DNA of 64,000 bases from Oryzomicrobium sp. (GCF_021287045.1 NZ_JAJTBG010000009.1:62001-126000); one strand, 5' to 3'; shown: positions 36,698 through 47,408, counted from the stretch's first letter. The notes: generated by a model from the sequence alone, not told the origin. Numbers and translations: made by a program.

Positions 36698-38894
36698 ACT
36701 GCTCGCCGTCTTCGCCCAGGAGGCCCGCGAACAGGTGGCCGCCATGGAGGCCGGCCTGCTCCAGCTGGAGGACAACCCGGCCGACCACGACCTGATCAAC
36801 GGCATCTTCCGCGCCGCCCACACCGTCAAGGGGGGGGCCGGCACGGTGGAATGCACCTTCATCGTGGATTTCACCCATGCCGTGGAAGGCGTCCTGTCGC
36901 GCATGCGCGACAGCGAGATTCAGGCCAACGGCGACCTGGTGGCCCTGCTGCTGGCCTGCTCTGACCACATGGCCAGCCTGATCGGCGTGCTCGAGGCCGG
37001 CCAGGAGGCCCCGCCCGACGATCTGGCCCTGGAGGGCCGGGACCTGAAGCACCGCCTGGAAACCGACTGGCTGGGCGCCACGGCCGGCCACCCGGCCGAA
37101 AAGATCGACCCGGTGCACGCCTCCGGCGGCGGCCCGGTGGCCGGCAGCGACTGCTGGCACATCTCCCTGCGCTTCGGCCAGAACGTGCTGAAGAGCGGCA
37201 TGGACCCGCTCAACTTCCTGCGCTACCTGGCCACACTGGGCAGCATCGACAGCCTGGAAACCCTGTCCGACGCCATGCCCCCGGCGGCCGAGATGGACCC
37301 GGAAAACTGCTACCTGGGCTTCGAGATCCGCTTCCGCAGCGGCGCCGGCAAGGCCGAGATCGAGCAGGTATTCGACTTCGTCCGGGACGAATGCGAACTG
37401 CGCATCCTGCCTCCCAACAGCCGCGTCAACGACTACATCGAGCTGATCGCCGCCCTGCCCGAGGACCCGTTGCGCCTGGGCGAAATCCTGGTGCGCATCG
37501 GCGCCCTGACCCAGGCCGAGCTGGACGAGGGGCTGACCCTCCAGGCCGCCCCGGCGGATACCGAAGCGGCACCTGCCCACCTGCCCCTGGGTGAAATCCT
37601 GGTCGAGCAGAAGCTGGTCCAGCCCGAAGTGGTGGAAGCCGCCGCCGCCAAGCAGAAACAGGTGGCCGACAAGAAGGCCGCCGAGGCCCGGCTGATCCGC
37701 ATCCAGGCCGACAAGCTCGACCGCCTGATCGACCTGGTGGGCGAACTGGTGATCGCCGGCTCGGCGGTGAACCTGCTGGCCTCCAAGGCCGGGCTGTCCG
37801 ACCTGGGCGAGGCCACCGAAGTGGTCAGCCGCCTGGTCGAGAACATCCGCGACCAGGCCCTGGCCCTGCGCATGGTGCAGATCGGCGAGACCTTCGGCCG
37901 CTTCCAGCGGGTGGTGCGCGACGTCTCCCGGGAACTGGGCAAGGACATCGAACTGGTGATCCAGGGCGGCGAGACCGAGCTCGACAAGAGCGTCGTGGAA
38001 AAAATCGGCGACCCCCTGATGCATCTGGTGCGCAACGCCATGGACCACGGCGTCGAATCCGCCGAGGCGCGCCTCGCCGCCGGCAAGTCGGCCCGGGGCC
38101 GGCTGCTGCTCAACGCCTTCCACGACTCGGGCAGCATCGTCATCGAGGTGGCCGACGACGGCGGCGGCCTGAATCGGGAACGCATCCTCAAGAAGGCCCA
38201 GGAAAAGGGCCTGGTGCCCCCGGGCCAGACCCTCACCGACAACGAGATCAACCACCTCATCTTCGAGCCCGGCTTCTCCACCGCCGACCAGGTGTCCAAC
38301 CTGTCCGGCCGGGGCGTGGGCATGGACGTGGTCAAGCGCAACATCACCGCCCTGCGCGGCCGGGTGGACATCGAGTCCGAACCGGGCCTGGGCACCCGCT
38401 TCGCCATCCGCCTGCCCCTCACCCTGGCGATCATCGATGGCTTCCTGGTCGGCGCCGGGCGCGCCGCCTACGTGGTGCCCCTGGATGCGGTGGTGGAATG
38501 CCTGGAGTTGCAGATCGATTCCGACGCCCGCAACGTCATCAATCTGCGCGGCGAGGTGCTGCCCTTCATCCGCCTGCGCGACCTGTTCGGCATCGAAGGC
38601 CCCCGGCCCGTCCGGGAGAACGTGGTGGTAGTCAAGATCGCCGGACAGAAGGCCGGCCTGGTGGTGGACCAGTTGCTCGGCGAATTCCAGACCGTGATCA
38701 AGCCCCTGGGCGCCCTCTTCCGCAACCTGCGCGGCATCGGCGGCTCCACCATCCTGGGCAGCGGTGAGGTCGCCCTGATCCTGGACGTGCAGGCCCTGGT
38801 GCAGATCGCCAGCCGCACCGAGGAACAACGCCGGCCCGCCCCGGCCCGCCCCGACGCCCTGCCGGCGCTGGCGGCCAGCCCGGCCAGCCACTGA
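36690..38894 (+). CDS. cheA: Chemotaxis histidine kinase CheA
   Basis: A 734-residue kinase that passes phosphate to CheY and CheB. The HPt domain has the phospho-His at 44 (FRAAHTVKGG). A middle region (about 145-245) probably replaces P2. Two MshEN-like repeats (262-285, starting RLGEILVRIG, and 299-322, starting PLGEILVEQK) follow. Then come the dimerisation helices, the ATPase with N-box LVRNAMDHG and G-box SGRGVGMDVV, and a C-terminal CheW-like domain. All catalytic motifs are present. It overlaps the STAS gene and is followed by an MCP gene. Confidence 0.96.
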   Translation: MDELLAVFAQEAREQVAAMEAGLLQLEDNPADHDLINGIFRAAHTVKGGAGTVECTFIVDFTHAVEGVLSRMRDSEIQANGDLVALLLACSDHMASLIGVLEAGQEAPPDDLALEGRDLKHRLETDWLGATAGHPAEKIDPVHASGGGPVAGSDCWHISLRFGQNVLKSGMDPLNFLRYLATLGSIDSLETLSDAMPPAAEMDPENCYLGFEIRFRSGAGKAEIEQVFDFVRDECELRILPPNSRVNDYIELIAALPEDPLRLGEILVRIGALTQAELDEGLTLQAAPADTEAAPAHLPLGEILVEQKLVQPEVVEAAAAKQKQVADKKAAEARLIRIQADKLDRLIDLVGELVIAGSAVNLLASKAGLSDLGEATEVVSRLVENIRDQALALRMVQIGETFGRFQRVVRDVSRELGKDIELVIQGGETELDKSVVEKIGDPLMHLVRNAMDHGVESAEARLAAGKSARGRLLLNAFHDSGSIVIEVADDGGGLNRERILKKAQEKGLVPPGQTLTDNEINHLIFEPGFSTADQVSNLSGRGVGMDVVKRNITALRGRVDIESEPGLGTRFAIRLPLTLAIIDGFLVGAGRAAYVVPLDAVVECLELQIDSDARNVINLRGEVLPFIRLRDLFGIEGPRPVRENVVVVKIAGQKAGLVVDQLLGEFQTVIKPLGALFRNLRGIGGSTILGSGEVALILDVQALVQIASRTEEQRRPAPARPDALPALAASPASH

Positions 38895-38957
38895 CATCCG
38901 ACAGTCCCCCTTCGTTTTCGCCTTACCCAGATTCCCAAACTTCTGATCGGAGCCCTT

Positions 38958-40592
38958 ATGTTCGGAAACCTACGCATCGGTGTGCGCCTTGGCATTGCCT
39001 TCGCCACCCTGCTCGCCCTACTGATCGCCATCTCACTGCTGGCCGTCGGCAAGCTGAACCAGGTCAACGGCGAGATCAACCGCATCGTCAACGAGCGCTT
39101 CCCCAAGGTGGTGGCGGCCAACGCCATCATCGACCAGCTCAACCTGGCGGCGCGCACCACCCGCAACATGCTGCTGCTCGACAACCAGGAAGCGATCAAG
39201 CACGAAGCCGACCGCATCCCGCCGGCCAGCAAAATCATTTCCGAGCAGATGGCCTTCCTGGAGAAGGAAGCCCAGACTGCCGATGAAAAAGCCACCATCG
39301 AGAAGGTCAAGACCGCCCGGGCCGCCTACACCGAACAACTGCGCAAACTGATCGGCCTGATGGAAAAGAGCCAGCGCAGCGAAGCCCTGACGGTGATGAT
39401 GGGCGACATGCGCGCCACCCAGCAGGCCTACTTCAAGGAGCTGGAAGCCCTGATCGCCCAGGAGACCAGGACGATGCAGGAGGCCGGCAAGGCCGCCGAC
39501 GCCCTGGCCCAGGCCACCCGCACCCAGCTGATCATCGCCGCCGCCGTGGCCGTGCTGATCGCCCTGGTCTTCGCCGTGTTCATCACCCGCAGCATCACCC
39601 GTCCCCTGGGCGAAGCCGTGTCCGCCGCCAACCGGCTGGCCGAAGGCGACCTGACCCTGACCCTCGACGCCCAGCACAAGGATGAAACCGGCCAGCTGCT
39701 GTCGGCCATGGGCCACATGGTCGGCAAGCTGTCCCAGATCATCGGTGAGGTGCGCGGCGCCGCCAACGGCCTGTCCTCCGCCTCCCAGCAGGTTTCCGCC
39801 ACGGCCCAGAGCCTGTCCCAGTCGGCGTCCGAGCAGGCCGCCAGCGTCGAGGAAATCACCTCCACCCTGGAACAATCCGCCGCCTCGGTGACCCAGAACT
39901 CCGAAAACGCCAAGGTCACCGACGGCATGGCCGCCAAGGCCGCCCAGGAAGCCGGTGAAGGCGGCGTCGCCGTGACCGAGACGGTGAGCGCCATGAAGAA
40001 GATCGCCGACCGCATCGGCATCGTGGACGACATCGCCTACCAGACCAACCTGCTGGCCCTCAACGCCGCCATCGAGGCGGCCCGGGCCGGCGAGCACGGC
40101 AAGGGCTTCGCCGTGGTGGCCGCCGAGGTGCGCAAGCTGGCCGAACGCAGCCAGGTGGCCGCCCAGGAAATCGGCGAACTGGCCGGCTCCTCGGTCAGCC
40201 TGGCGGAAAAGGCCGGCCGCCTGCTCGATGAGATGGTGCCCTCGATCCGCCGCACCTCCGACCTGGTGCAGGAAATATCCTCGGCCTCCGAGGAGCAGAA
40301 CTCGGGCATCAACCAGATCAACCAGGCCATGAACCAGCTCAACCAGGCCACCCAGCAGAACGCCTCGGCCTCCGAGGAGCTGGCCGCCACCGCCGAGGAA
40401 ATGGGCGCCCAGGCCGAACAACTGCAAGGCCTGATGCTCTTCTTCCGCGTCGCCGAGGACGGCCAGCGCAGCGCTCCGCGTAACACCGCCGCCAGCGCCC
40501 CGCGCAGCAGCGCGGCCCCCCGCGCGGCGGTTCCCACGGCCTCCCGCCCCGCCCCCCTCGCGCTCGACGAGCGCGACTTCGAACGCTTCTGA
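38958..40592 (+). CDS. Methyl-accepting chemotaxis protein
   Basis: A 544-residue transducer. Membrane helices lie at about 10-30 and 190-212, with a four-helix-bundle periplasmic domain between (4HB_MCP type, no cofactor motif seen). A HAMP domain follows ([20 protein letters not shown]), then the signalling hairpin with tip [20 protein letters not shown] near 360-380. The C-terminus (LDERDFERF) lacks the NWETF-like pentapeptide that tethers CheR. The ligand is unknown. A CGGAGC ribosome site precedes the ATG. Confidence 0.95.
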   Translation: MFGNLRIGVRLGIAFATLLALLIAISLLAVGKLNQVNGEINRIVNERFPKVVAANAIIDQLNLAARTTRNMLLLDNQEAIKHEADRIPPASKIISEQMAFLEKEAQTADEKATIEKVKTARAAYTEQLRKLIGLMEKSQRSEALTVMMGDMRATQQAYFKELEALIAQETRTMQEAGKAADALAQATRTQLIIAAAVAVLIALVFAVFITRSITRPLGEAVSAANRLAEGDLTLTLDAQHKDETGQLLSAMGHMVGKLSQIIGEVRGAANGLSSASQQVSATAQSLSQSASEQAASVEEITSTLEQSAASVTQNSENAKVTDGMAAKAAQEAGEGGVAVTETVSAMKKIADRIGIVDDIAYQTNLLALNAAIEAARAGEHGKGFAVVAAEVRKLAERSQVAAQEIGELAGSSVSLAEKAGRLLDEMVPSIRRTSDLVQEISSASEEQNSGINQINQAMNQLNQATQQNASASEELAATAEEMGAQAEQLQGLMLFFRVAEDGQRSAPRNTAASAPRSSAAPRAAVPTASRPAPLALDERDFERF

Positions 40593-40602
40593 GGAGATCG
40601 CC

Positions 40603-41178
40603 ATGGGCCAGATCGTTCCCCACGCCACCCTGCCCGCCCAGGCTCCCACCGGAGCCCTGGCCGCCGCCGGTGACGCCCACCAGGTGCTCACCTTCACCCT
40701 GGGCGGCGAGCTGTTCGCCATCGGCATCCTCAACGTCAAGGAAATCATCGAGTACGGCCAGGTCACCGAGATTCCCATGATGCCGGGCTTCATCCGCGGG
40801 GTGATCAACCTGCGCGGCGCCGTGGTACCGGTAATCGACCTGTCGGCCCGCTTCGGCGGTGCCCAGAGCACGGTGGGCAAGCGCACCTGCATCGTCATCG
40901 TGGAAGCCCCCACCGGCGAGGACGGCCTGCGCCACGACATCGGCGTGGTGGTGGACGCCGTGTCCGAGGTCCTCGACATCCCCGCCGGCGACGTGGAGCC
41001 ACCGCCGGCCTTCGGCGCCCGCCTGCGCACCGACTTCATCGCTGGCATGGGTCGGGTGGCCGGCCGCTTCGTCATCATCCTCGACGCGGCCAAAGTGCTG
41101 TCGGTGGATGAACTGGCCCTGCTCTCCAGCCTGGACGGCGCCCCGGCCCAGGCCAGCCACGCCACTCACGATGCCTGA
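40603..41178 (+). CDS. cheW: Chemotaxis coupling protein CheW
   Basis: A 191-residue CheW that links receptors to CheA at the inner face of the membrane. The core (about 25-170) shows FTLGGELFAIGILNVKEIIE, MMPGFIRGVINLRGAVVPVIDL and a later VDAVSEVLDIP strand. The N-terminal 22 and C-terminal 20 residues are non-conserved tails. A GAGGAGA ribosome site precedes the ATG. Its last codons overlap the cheR start by eight bases. Confidence 0.96.
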   Translation: MGQIVPHATLPAQAPTGALAAAGDAHQVLTFTLGGELFAIGILNVKEIIEYGQVTEIPMMPGFIRGVINLRGAVVPVIDLSARFGGAQSTVGKRTCIVIVEAPTGEDGLRHDIGVVVDAVSEVLDIPAGDVEPPPAFGARLRTDFIAGMGRVAGRFVIILDAAKVLSVDELALLSSLDGAPAQASHATHDA

Positions 41179-42004
41179 GGCTGCGGTCCCCCAGCCCTTC
41201 CGGGAGATCGGCGCCCTCACGGCCCGGGAATTCGCCCTTTTCCGCGACCTGATCTATTCCCTGGCCGGCATCGCCCTGTCGGACGGTAAGCAGGTGCTGG
41301 TATCGGGGCGCCTGATGCGGCGCCTCAAGGAACTGAGGCTGACCAGCTACGGCGACTACTATCGCCTGGTCACCTCGGGCCAGCACGCCGACGAGCAGCA
41401 GCGCATGGTGGATTTGCTCACCACCAACGAAACCTATTTCTTCCGCGAGCCGAAGCACTTCGACTTCCTCGCCCAGGTGGCCGCCGAGCACGGCAAGCGC
41501 CCCTTCCAGGTGTGGAGTGCCGCCAGCTCCTCGGGGGAAGAGGCCTACACCATGGCCATGGTCCTGGCCGAAACCCTGGGGCTCGACGCCCCCTGGCGCA
41601 TCTTCGGCTCGGACATCAGCCGCCAGGTGCTGGCCCGGGCCGAGCGCGGCCATTACTCGCTGGACCGCACCGACGGCATCCCCCCCGGCCTGCTGCGCAA
41701 GTACTGCCTGAAAGGGGTGCGCAGCCAAGCCGGCACCTTCATGATCGGCCGGGAATTGCGCGAACATGTGACATTTCGCCCGGTGAACCTCATTGCTCCC
41801 CTGCCGGACGTACCCACCTGTGATGTAATCTTCCTGCGCAATGTCATGATCTACTTCGACCTGGAAACCAAGCGCCAGGTCGTGGCCAATCTGGCATCCA
41901 GGCTCAGGCCCGGCGGGCACTTCATCGTCGGACACTCGGAAACCCTCAACGGCATTTCCGAAACCCTGAAAAGCGTGGCCCCCACCATCTACCGCAAACC
42001 CTGA
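41171..42004 (+). CDS. cheR: Chemotaxis methyltransferase CheR
   Basis: A 277-residue SAM-dependent enzyme that methylates Glu residues of MCPs. The N-terminal helical domain covers about 10-75. The SAM fold shows TTNETYFFREPKHF near 80, VWSAASSSGEEAYTMAM near 115, FGSDISRQVL near 145 and VIFLRNVMIYFD near 218. All catalytic features are in place. The ATG at 41171 lies inside the end of cheW, implying coupled translation. Confidence 0.97.
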   Translation: MPEAAVPQPFREIGALTAREFALFRDLIYSLAGIALSDGKQVLVSGRLMRRLKELRLTSYGDYYRLVTSGQHADEQQRMVDLLTTNETYFFREPKHFDFLAQVAAEHGKRPFQVWSAASSSGEEAYTMAMVLAETLGLDAPWRIFGSDISRQVLARAERGHYSLDRTDGIPPGLLRKYCLKGVRSQAGTFMIGRELREHVTFRPVNLIAPLPDVPTCDVIFLRNVMIYFDLETKRQVVANLASRLRPGGHFIVGHSETLNGISETLKSVAPTIYRKP

Positions 42005-42024
42005 CGTCCAGGCCACCGCCGCCC

Positions 42025-42570
42025 GTGCCCTTGCCCCCCGCCCGACATCCCGCAGAAAACACCGAGGCAGAACCACTGACCGAGGTCTTCCTCAATCCGG
42101 GGGAATTCCATTTCGGCGGCGGCCGGACCCGCATCCGCACCCTGCTCGGCTCCTGCGTGGCCATTTCCCTCTGGCATCCCCAGCGCCGCATCGGCGGCCT
42201 GTGCCACTTCATGCTGCCGACCCGGGCAGCCAAGGCGGCCATGACCGCCCAGGACGGCCGCTACGCCGATGGCGCCCTGGCCCTCTTCGACGCGGCCATC
42301 CGGCACGCCGGCTGCCGCCCCGACGAATTCGTCGCCAAGGTGTTCGGCGGCGGCAACATGTTCCCCGGCCGTGAGGCCAAGGCCGGGCTGGAAGTAGGCC
42401 AGCGCAACATCGAGCAGGCCGAAGCCCTGCTCAAGGAACGCCGCATCCCCATCGTCGCCCGCCACCTGGGCGGCGACGGCCACCGCAAGCTGGTTTTCGA
42501 CATCTGGAGCGGCGACGCCTGGCTCGCCTTCCAGGAAGCCCCCCGCGATCTGCCAAGGACATCCCCATGA
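42025..42570 (+). CDS. cheD: Chemoreceptor glutamine deamidase CheD
   Basis: A 181-residue deamidase converting receptor Gln to Glu. The catalytic Cys lies in [14 protein letters not shown] near residue 44, the His in GGLCHFMLP near 61 and the Thr/Ser in the later [16 protein letters not shown] segment. [10 protein letters not shown]-like [12 protein letters not shown] is also typical. The most likely start is the GTG at 42025, since no ATG lies near the conserved N-terminus. It ends overlapping cheB by four bases. Confidence 0.94.
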   Translation: MPLPPARHPAENTEAEPLTEVFLNPGEFHFGGGRTRIRTLLGSCVAISLWHPQRRIGGLCHFMLPTRAAKAAMTAQDGRYADGALALFDAAIRHAGCRPDEFVAKVFGGGNMFPGREAKAGLEVGQRNIEQAEALLKERRIPIVARHLGGDGHRKLVFDIWSGDAWLAFQEAPRDLPRTSP

Positions 42571-43664
42571 GCACTCCCATCAAGGTCATGATCGTGGACG
42601 ACTCCGCCGTGGTGCGGCAAGTCGTCCGCCAAACCCTGACGAATGCCCCGGGCATCGAGGTGCTCGGCGCCGCCCCGGACCCGCTCTTCGCCCTGGAGCA
42701 CATGCGCCGCCAGTGGCCCGACGTGATCGTCCTGGACATCGAGATGCCGCGCATGGACGGCCTGACCTTCCTCAAGAAGATCATGGCCGAGCGCCCCACC
42801 CCGGTGGTGATCTGCTCGTCCCTCACCGAAAAGGGCGCCCAGGCCACCATGGACGCCCTGGCCGCCGGCGCCGTCTCGATCATCACCAAGCCCAAGGCGG
42901 GGCTCAAACAGTTTCTCGAAGACGCCCATTCCGACCTGGTCGGCGCCGTCAAGGCCGCCGCCCGGGCCAACGTGCGCAAACTGATTCCCTCACTGCCAAC
43001 CGTAGGAGCCGATGGCGTGCTCAAAGTGCCGCCCAAACTCACCGCCGACGCAATCCTCTCCCCGGGCCTGGGGACGGGGGCGGCCATGATCGGCACCACC
43101 GAAAAGATCGTCGCCATCGGCACCTCCACCGGCGGCACCCAGGCCCTGGAGGCCGTGCTGACCAGGCTGCCGGCGGTAAGCCCGGGCATCGTGGTGGTCC
43201 AGCACATGCCGGAAAAATTCACCGCCCTGTTCGCCGAACGGCTCAACAGCCTCTGCCAGATCGAGGTGCGGGAGGCCAAGCACGGCGACCGGGTACGCCC
43301 CGGCCTGGCCCTGATCGCCCCCGGCGGCAAGCACATGCTGCTGTCGCGCAGCGGCGCCCAATACACCGTGGAGGTGGTGGACGGCCCCCTGGTGAACCGG
43401 CACCGGCCCAGCGTGGACGTGTTGTTCCGTTCCTGCGCCAAGTTCGCCGGCAAGAACGTGCTGGGCATCATCATGACCGGCATGGGCGACGACGGCGCCC
43501 GGGGCCTCAAGGAGATGGCCGATGCCGGGGCCAACACGGTGGCCCAGGACGAAGCCACCTGCGTTGTGTTCGGCATGCCCAAGGAAGCGATTAAGCTGGG
43601 CGGCGCCAAGACGGTGCTGCCCCTAGAGAAGATTCCCGAAGCCATCCTGGCCTCGGCACGCTGA
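42567..43664 (+). CDS. cheB: Chemotaxis methylesterase CheB
   Basis: A 365-residue protein with an N-terminal receiver ([11 protein letters not shown], phospho-acceptor Asp in [13 protein letters not shown] near 57, Lys in IITKPKAG) and a C-terminal methylesterase with the catalytic Ser in [12 protein letters not shown] near 187, His in [10 protein letters not shown] near 214 and Asp in GMGDDGARG near 310. It removes methyl groups from MCPs when phosphorylated by CheA. It is the last gene of the operon; cheZ and a full-length cheY are absent here. Confidence 0.97.
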   Translation: MSTPIKVMIVDDSAVVRQVVRQTLTNAPGIEVLGAAPDPLFALEHMRRQWPDVIVLDIEMPRMDGLTFLKKIMAERPTPVVICSSLTEKGAQATMDALAAGAVSIITKPKAGLKQFLEDAHSDLVGAVKAAARANVRKLIPSLPTVGADGVLKVPPKLTADAILSPGLGTGAAMIGTTEKIVAIGTSTGGTQALEAVLTRLPAVSPGIVVVQHMPEKFTALFAERLNSLCQIEVREAKHGDRVRPGLALIAPGGKHMLLSRSGAQYTVEVVDGPLVNRHRPSVDVLFRSCAKFAGKNVLGIIMTGMGDDGARGLKEMADAGANTVAQDEATCVVFGMPKEAIKLGGAKTVLPLEKIPEAILASAR

Positions 43665-43708
43665 TCCCGCCGCCGGCGGACCAACTCCCCGCCGGCCGGC
43701 TCCGCTCC

Positions 43709-46700
43709 TCAGGCCCCGGCCGTTTCCTGGAACAGGTAGGCGTCGCGGAAGGGTTCCGGCGCCACCGGCGGGCTGATCAGGTAGCCCTGCATGAAGTCGC
43801 AGCCGAGGCCGGCCAGGAAATCGCGCTGGTCCTCGGCCTCGACCCCTTCGGCCAGCACCAGCAGCTTGAGGGAGCGGGCCATGTTGACGATGGTGGCAGC
43901 AATGGTGGCATCGTCGGCGCTGCTGGCGATGTCGCGCACGAAGGTGCGGTCGATCTTGAGCTTGTCGAGGGGGAAGCGCTTCAGGTAGGCCAGGGACGAG
44001 TAGCCCGTGCCGAAGTCGTCGATGGACAGGCTGACGCCGCGCGCCTTGAGGCGGTGCAGCACCTCCACCGCCCGCTCCCCGTCTTGCATCATAATGCTCT
44101 CGGTCAGTTCCAGTTCGAGCAGTTCCGGCGGCAGGCCGCTATCGGTCAGAGCCTGGGCCACCGTCTCTTCCAGGCCGGCATGGCGGAATTGCAGGGCGGA
44201 CAGATTCACCGCCACCGGCACCGGTACCAGCCCCCGGGCTTCCCGGTCCAACTGCCATGCCCGGGCCTGGCGACAGGATTCGCGCAGCACCCACTCGCCC
44301 AGGGCGATGATCAGGCCACAGTCCTCGGCCACCGGGATGAAGCGCCCCGGCGGCAACAGGCCCAGTTCCGGATGCTGCCAGCGCACCAGGGCCTCCATGC
44401 CCACCAGCCGTCCTTCCTCCCCGCGGCGCAGGCTGACCTGGGGCTGGTAGTGCAGGATGAACTCGTCGCGCTCCAGGGCGCGCCGCAGGCTGGTTTCCAG
44501 GGACAGGCGCTCCAGCACCCGCGCATTCATGTCGGCGGTGAAGAAATGGAAGGCGTTCCGCCCCGATTCCTTGCTGTGGTACATGGCGGTGTCGGCGTTC
44601 TTGACCAAGGTCGCCGCATCCAGGCCGTCATCAGGGAAGACGCTGATGCCGACGCTGACGGTCACCATCAGGTCGTGGCCGTCCACCGCGTAGGGCCGTC
44701 CCAGCGAGGTCAGCAGCTTGCCGGCCACCACCGCCGCGTCCTGGGGCGAGTCGATTTCCGGCAGCAGCACCACGAACTCGTCGCCGCCCGGACGAGCCAC
44801 CGTGTCGGTGCTGCGCACCTCGGTCTGGATGCGCCCGGCCACCTGGCGCAGCAGGGCGTCCCCCACCTGGTGCCCCAGAGAATCGTTGATGTTCTTGAAC
44901 CGGTCCAGGTCGAGGAACAGCACCGCCAGTTGCCGCCGATCCCGGGCCGCCTGCCCCAGGGCTTGGACCAGGCGGTCGGCCAGCAGGGTGCGGTTGGGCA
45001 GGTCGGTGAGGGGGTCGTGCTCGGCCAGGTGGCGAATGCGGGCCTCGGAATTCTTGCGCTCGGTGATGTCGGCGAACACCGCCACGTAATGGCGCCGCGC
45101 GGCGCTCCCGGAGGCGGCGGCCTGGCTGCCGGCTTCGTCGTCCACCACGAAGATCGACAGCCATTCCGGATACACCTCGCCGTCCTTGCGCCGGTTCCAG
45201 ATTTCCCCCTGCCAGTTGCCCTGGTAGTTGAGGGACTGCCACATGGCGGCGTAGAACTCCGGGCCGTGACGGCCCGAGGCCAGGATGCGCGGGTCCTGGC
45301 CGATCACCTCGTCGGGCTGGTAGCCGGTGATGGCGGTGAAGGCCTTGTTCACCGACAGGATGCGGTTGCCGGTATCGGTGATGACGATGCCCTCGCCGGA
45401 GCCGGCGAAGACGGTGGCCGCCAGTTGCAGTTGGGCCTCGGCCCGGCAGCGGGCGGTGATGTCGTGGATGATCGAATAGGTGAGCCGCCGACCCCGCACC
45501 TCCATGACCCCGGCGTGCACTTCCACCTCGCGGATCTCGCCGTCGGCCAGGCGGTGGCGCAGGTGATAGTAGGGGCGCCCTTCCTGGTGGGCCAGGCGCT
45601 TTTCCGCCTCCACCTCCGCCGGTTCCAGGGCGCTGATGGTCCAGACCGACATGCCGGTGAGGCGGTCCCGGGAATAGCCGTAGAAACGGCACGCCGCCGG
45701 GTTGGCATCGACGATGCGTCCGGCCGCCGGGTCCGACAGCAGCATCACCGACGTATTGTTCTCGAACATCTGCCGGTAGCGGGCCTCGCTCTCGTGCAGC
45801 GCCTCTTCCCGGGAGCGGCGCTCGTCGATGTCCTCCACCATGATGATCAGCCCCTGGGCGGGCTGGGTCGCATCGAGCAGGCAGGCGTAGAAATTGGCCC
45901 AGAACACCTGGCCGGAACGGCGCCGGAAGCGCCGCTCGAACTTGGCCACCCCGCCATGGCCGAGCGCCGGATAGAGCTGCCGACCGAAGGATTCGAAATC
46001 CTCGCGGTCCAGGTAATAGGGTTCCACCGTCTGGTCGGCGGCCTCGGCCGGGGTCCAGCCGAACATGGTCTCGAACACCCGGTTGACCCGGATCAGGCGG
46101 CGGTCCTGGACCAGGCCGATGACGATGGGGCTGGCGTCGAGGATTGATTGCAGTTCGTTGGCCCGCTCCTCGGCCAGCCCGCGAGCCTCCGCCAGTTCCT
46201 GCAAGATCGAGCGGAACTCCTCGGCGATGCGGCCGATCTCGTCGCGGCTGGCCGGGGTCGGCGCCCCGGGGAACGCCAGGGGATGGCCCGGGTCCTCGCG
46301 CAGCAGGCGGACTTGGCCGCGCAACCGCGCCAGAGGCGCCAAGATGCGCCGGGCGCCGAACCACACCGCAATCCCGACCAGGGCGGTGCCCAGGACCAGG
46401 AAGGCCACCACGGTCCGTTGCAGCACGCGGATTGGCGCATAGGCTTCCTCCGTGGGCAGCACCGCCCCCACGACCCAGCCGGTGGAACGGACTGTGCGGA
46501 ACGCCAGCACGGCCGGCTGGCCGTAGCTGGTGACGCCGTCGCGTACGCCTTCGAAGCCGTGCAGGGCCTGGTCGAGCAGCGGGTTGGCACCCACCGGCGC
46601 CGCCACCTTGAGGATGCGCTCGGGGAAACGGCTGACCAGAGCGATGCGGTTCTGGGTGACGACCGTGAAGTGGCCGGTCTTGCCTACTGGCCGGGTGGCC

Positions 46701-47263
46701 AGGCCGCCCAAGAAGTTGGGCTGGTTGACCCGCAGCAACCCGGCCAGGTAGCCGGCCACGCCGCCTTGGGGCGTCGGCACGGGTACCAGCACGGCCTGGA
46801 TCGGCTCCTGAACGACCGGCCCCCGGTAGGGCGGCGGCACGATCACGCCGCCAGGAGTGGCGGCATCGCGGCCATAAGGCAGATAGGGGCGGAAGTTATC
46901 CCCGGGCAGGCCCACCCGCCCTTCCAGGGGCGGATAGTCGGCCATCACCGCGCCGTTGGGGGTGAGCAGCAGCAGGTCGTCGAAGAGTTCCTGGAGTGCC
47001 TTCTGATCGGCCAGGAAGGCCATGGCCCGGTCCTGGCGCAACGCCGTGTCGGCCGTCGCGGCGGCGGCGGTCAGGGCCGCGGTGCTGATGCGCATGCGCG
47101 CATCGACCTCGCTCGCCACCTGGGTCACCAGGGTGAACTGCTGATCGGCCAGAGTCTGGCGCAGGCGCTCCTGGGTCAGCTGCAGCTGGACCAGGGCGCC
47201 GATCCCAAGCAGCGCGGCAACGATCAGAGACAGGATCAGGGTGGACTGGGTCTTGAACCTCAT
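43709..47263 (-). CDS. Multi-domain PAS-GGDEF-EAL membrane protein
   Basis: A 1184-residue c-di-GMP turnover protein. Order: membrane helix about 8-28; large periplasmic Cache-like sensor to about 280; second helix about 285-305; HAMP; three PAS domains between about 370 and 735; GGDEF; EAL. The cyclase site is intact (RPGGDEFVVLLPE), with an RSTD inhibitory site five residues before it. The EAL site is intact too (GMEALVRW, with ELTESIMMQD and SIDDFGTGYSSL). Both activities are possible. It converges on the chemotaxis operon and has no obvious partner gene. Confidence 0.93.
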   Translation of the reverse strand: MRFKTQSTLILSLIVAALLGIGALVQLQLTQERLRQTLADQQFTLVTQVASEVDARMRISTAALTAAAATADTALRQDRAMAFLADQKALQELFDDLLLLTPNGAVMADYPPLEGRVGLPGDNFRPYLPYGRDAATPGGVIVPPPYRGPVVQEPIQAVLVPVPTPQGGVAGYLAGLLRVNQPNFLGGLATRPVGKTGHFTVVTQNRIALVSRFPERILKVAAPVGANPLLDQALHGFEGVRDGVTSYGQPAVLAFRTVRSTGWVVGAVLPTEEAYAPIRVLQRTVVAFLVLGTALVGIAVWFGARRILAPLARLRGQVRLLREDPGHPLAFPGAPTPASRDEIGRIAEEFRSILQELAEARGLAEERANELQSILDASPIVIGLVQDRRLIRVNRVFETMFGWTPAEAADQTVEPYYLDREDFESFGRQLYPALGHGGVAKFERRFRRRSGQVFWANFYACLLDATQPAQGLIIMVEDIDERRSREEALHESEARYRQMFENNTSVMLLSDPAAGRIVDANPAACRFYGYSRDRLTGMSVWTISALEPAEVEAEKRLAHQEGRPYYHLRHRLADGEIREVEVHAGVMEVRGRRLTYSIIHDITARCRAEAQLQLAATVFAGSGEGIVITDTGNRILSVNKAFTAITGYQPDEVIGQDPRILASGRHGPEFYAAMWQSLNYQGNWQGEIWNRRKDGEVYPEWLSIFVVDDEAGSQAAASGSAARRHYVAVFADITERKNSEARIRHLAEHDPLTDLPNRTLLADRLVQALGQAARDRRQLAVLFLDLDRFKNINDSLGHQVGDALLRQVAGRIQTEVRSTDTVARPGGDEFVVLLPEIDSPQDAAVVAGKLLTSLGRPYAVDGHDLMVTVSVGISVFPDDGLDAATLVKNADTAMYHSKESGRNAFHFFTADMNARVLERLSLETSLRRALERDEFILHYQPQVSLRRGEEGRLVGMEALVRWQHPELGLLPPGRFIPVAEDCGLIIALGEWVLRESCRQARAWQLDREARGLVPVPVAVNLSALQFRHAGLEETVAQALTDSGLPPELLELELTESIMMQDGERAVEVLHRLKARGVSLSIDDFGTGYSSLAYLKRFPLDKLKIDRTFVRDIASSADDATIAATIVNMARSLKLLVLAEGVEAEDQRDFLAGLGCDFMQGYLISPPVAPEPFRDAYLFQETAGA

Positions 47264-47408
47264 GACGCCCCGGCGCCTCCCGGAAGGGCCGAAGGGAAAG
47301 CGGACAGGGCGTGGGAAGTCATGGCCCTATATACACGATGCCAGCACCGCCGCGGTATGACGGATGCCACACCGCGGCACAATTGGCACGCCGTTCACGC
47401 GCCGGGGA

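Noticed and set aside
36660-38897. Open frame of over 700 codons opposite cheA
   Set aside because: It covers exactly the cheA gene on the other strand and encodes repetitive Gly/Gln/His/Val-rich sequence; an antisense shadow.
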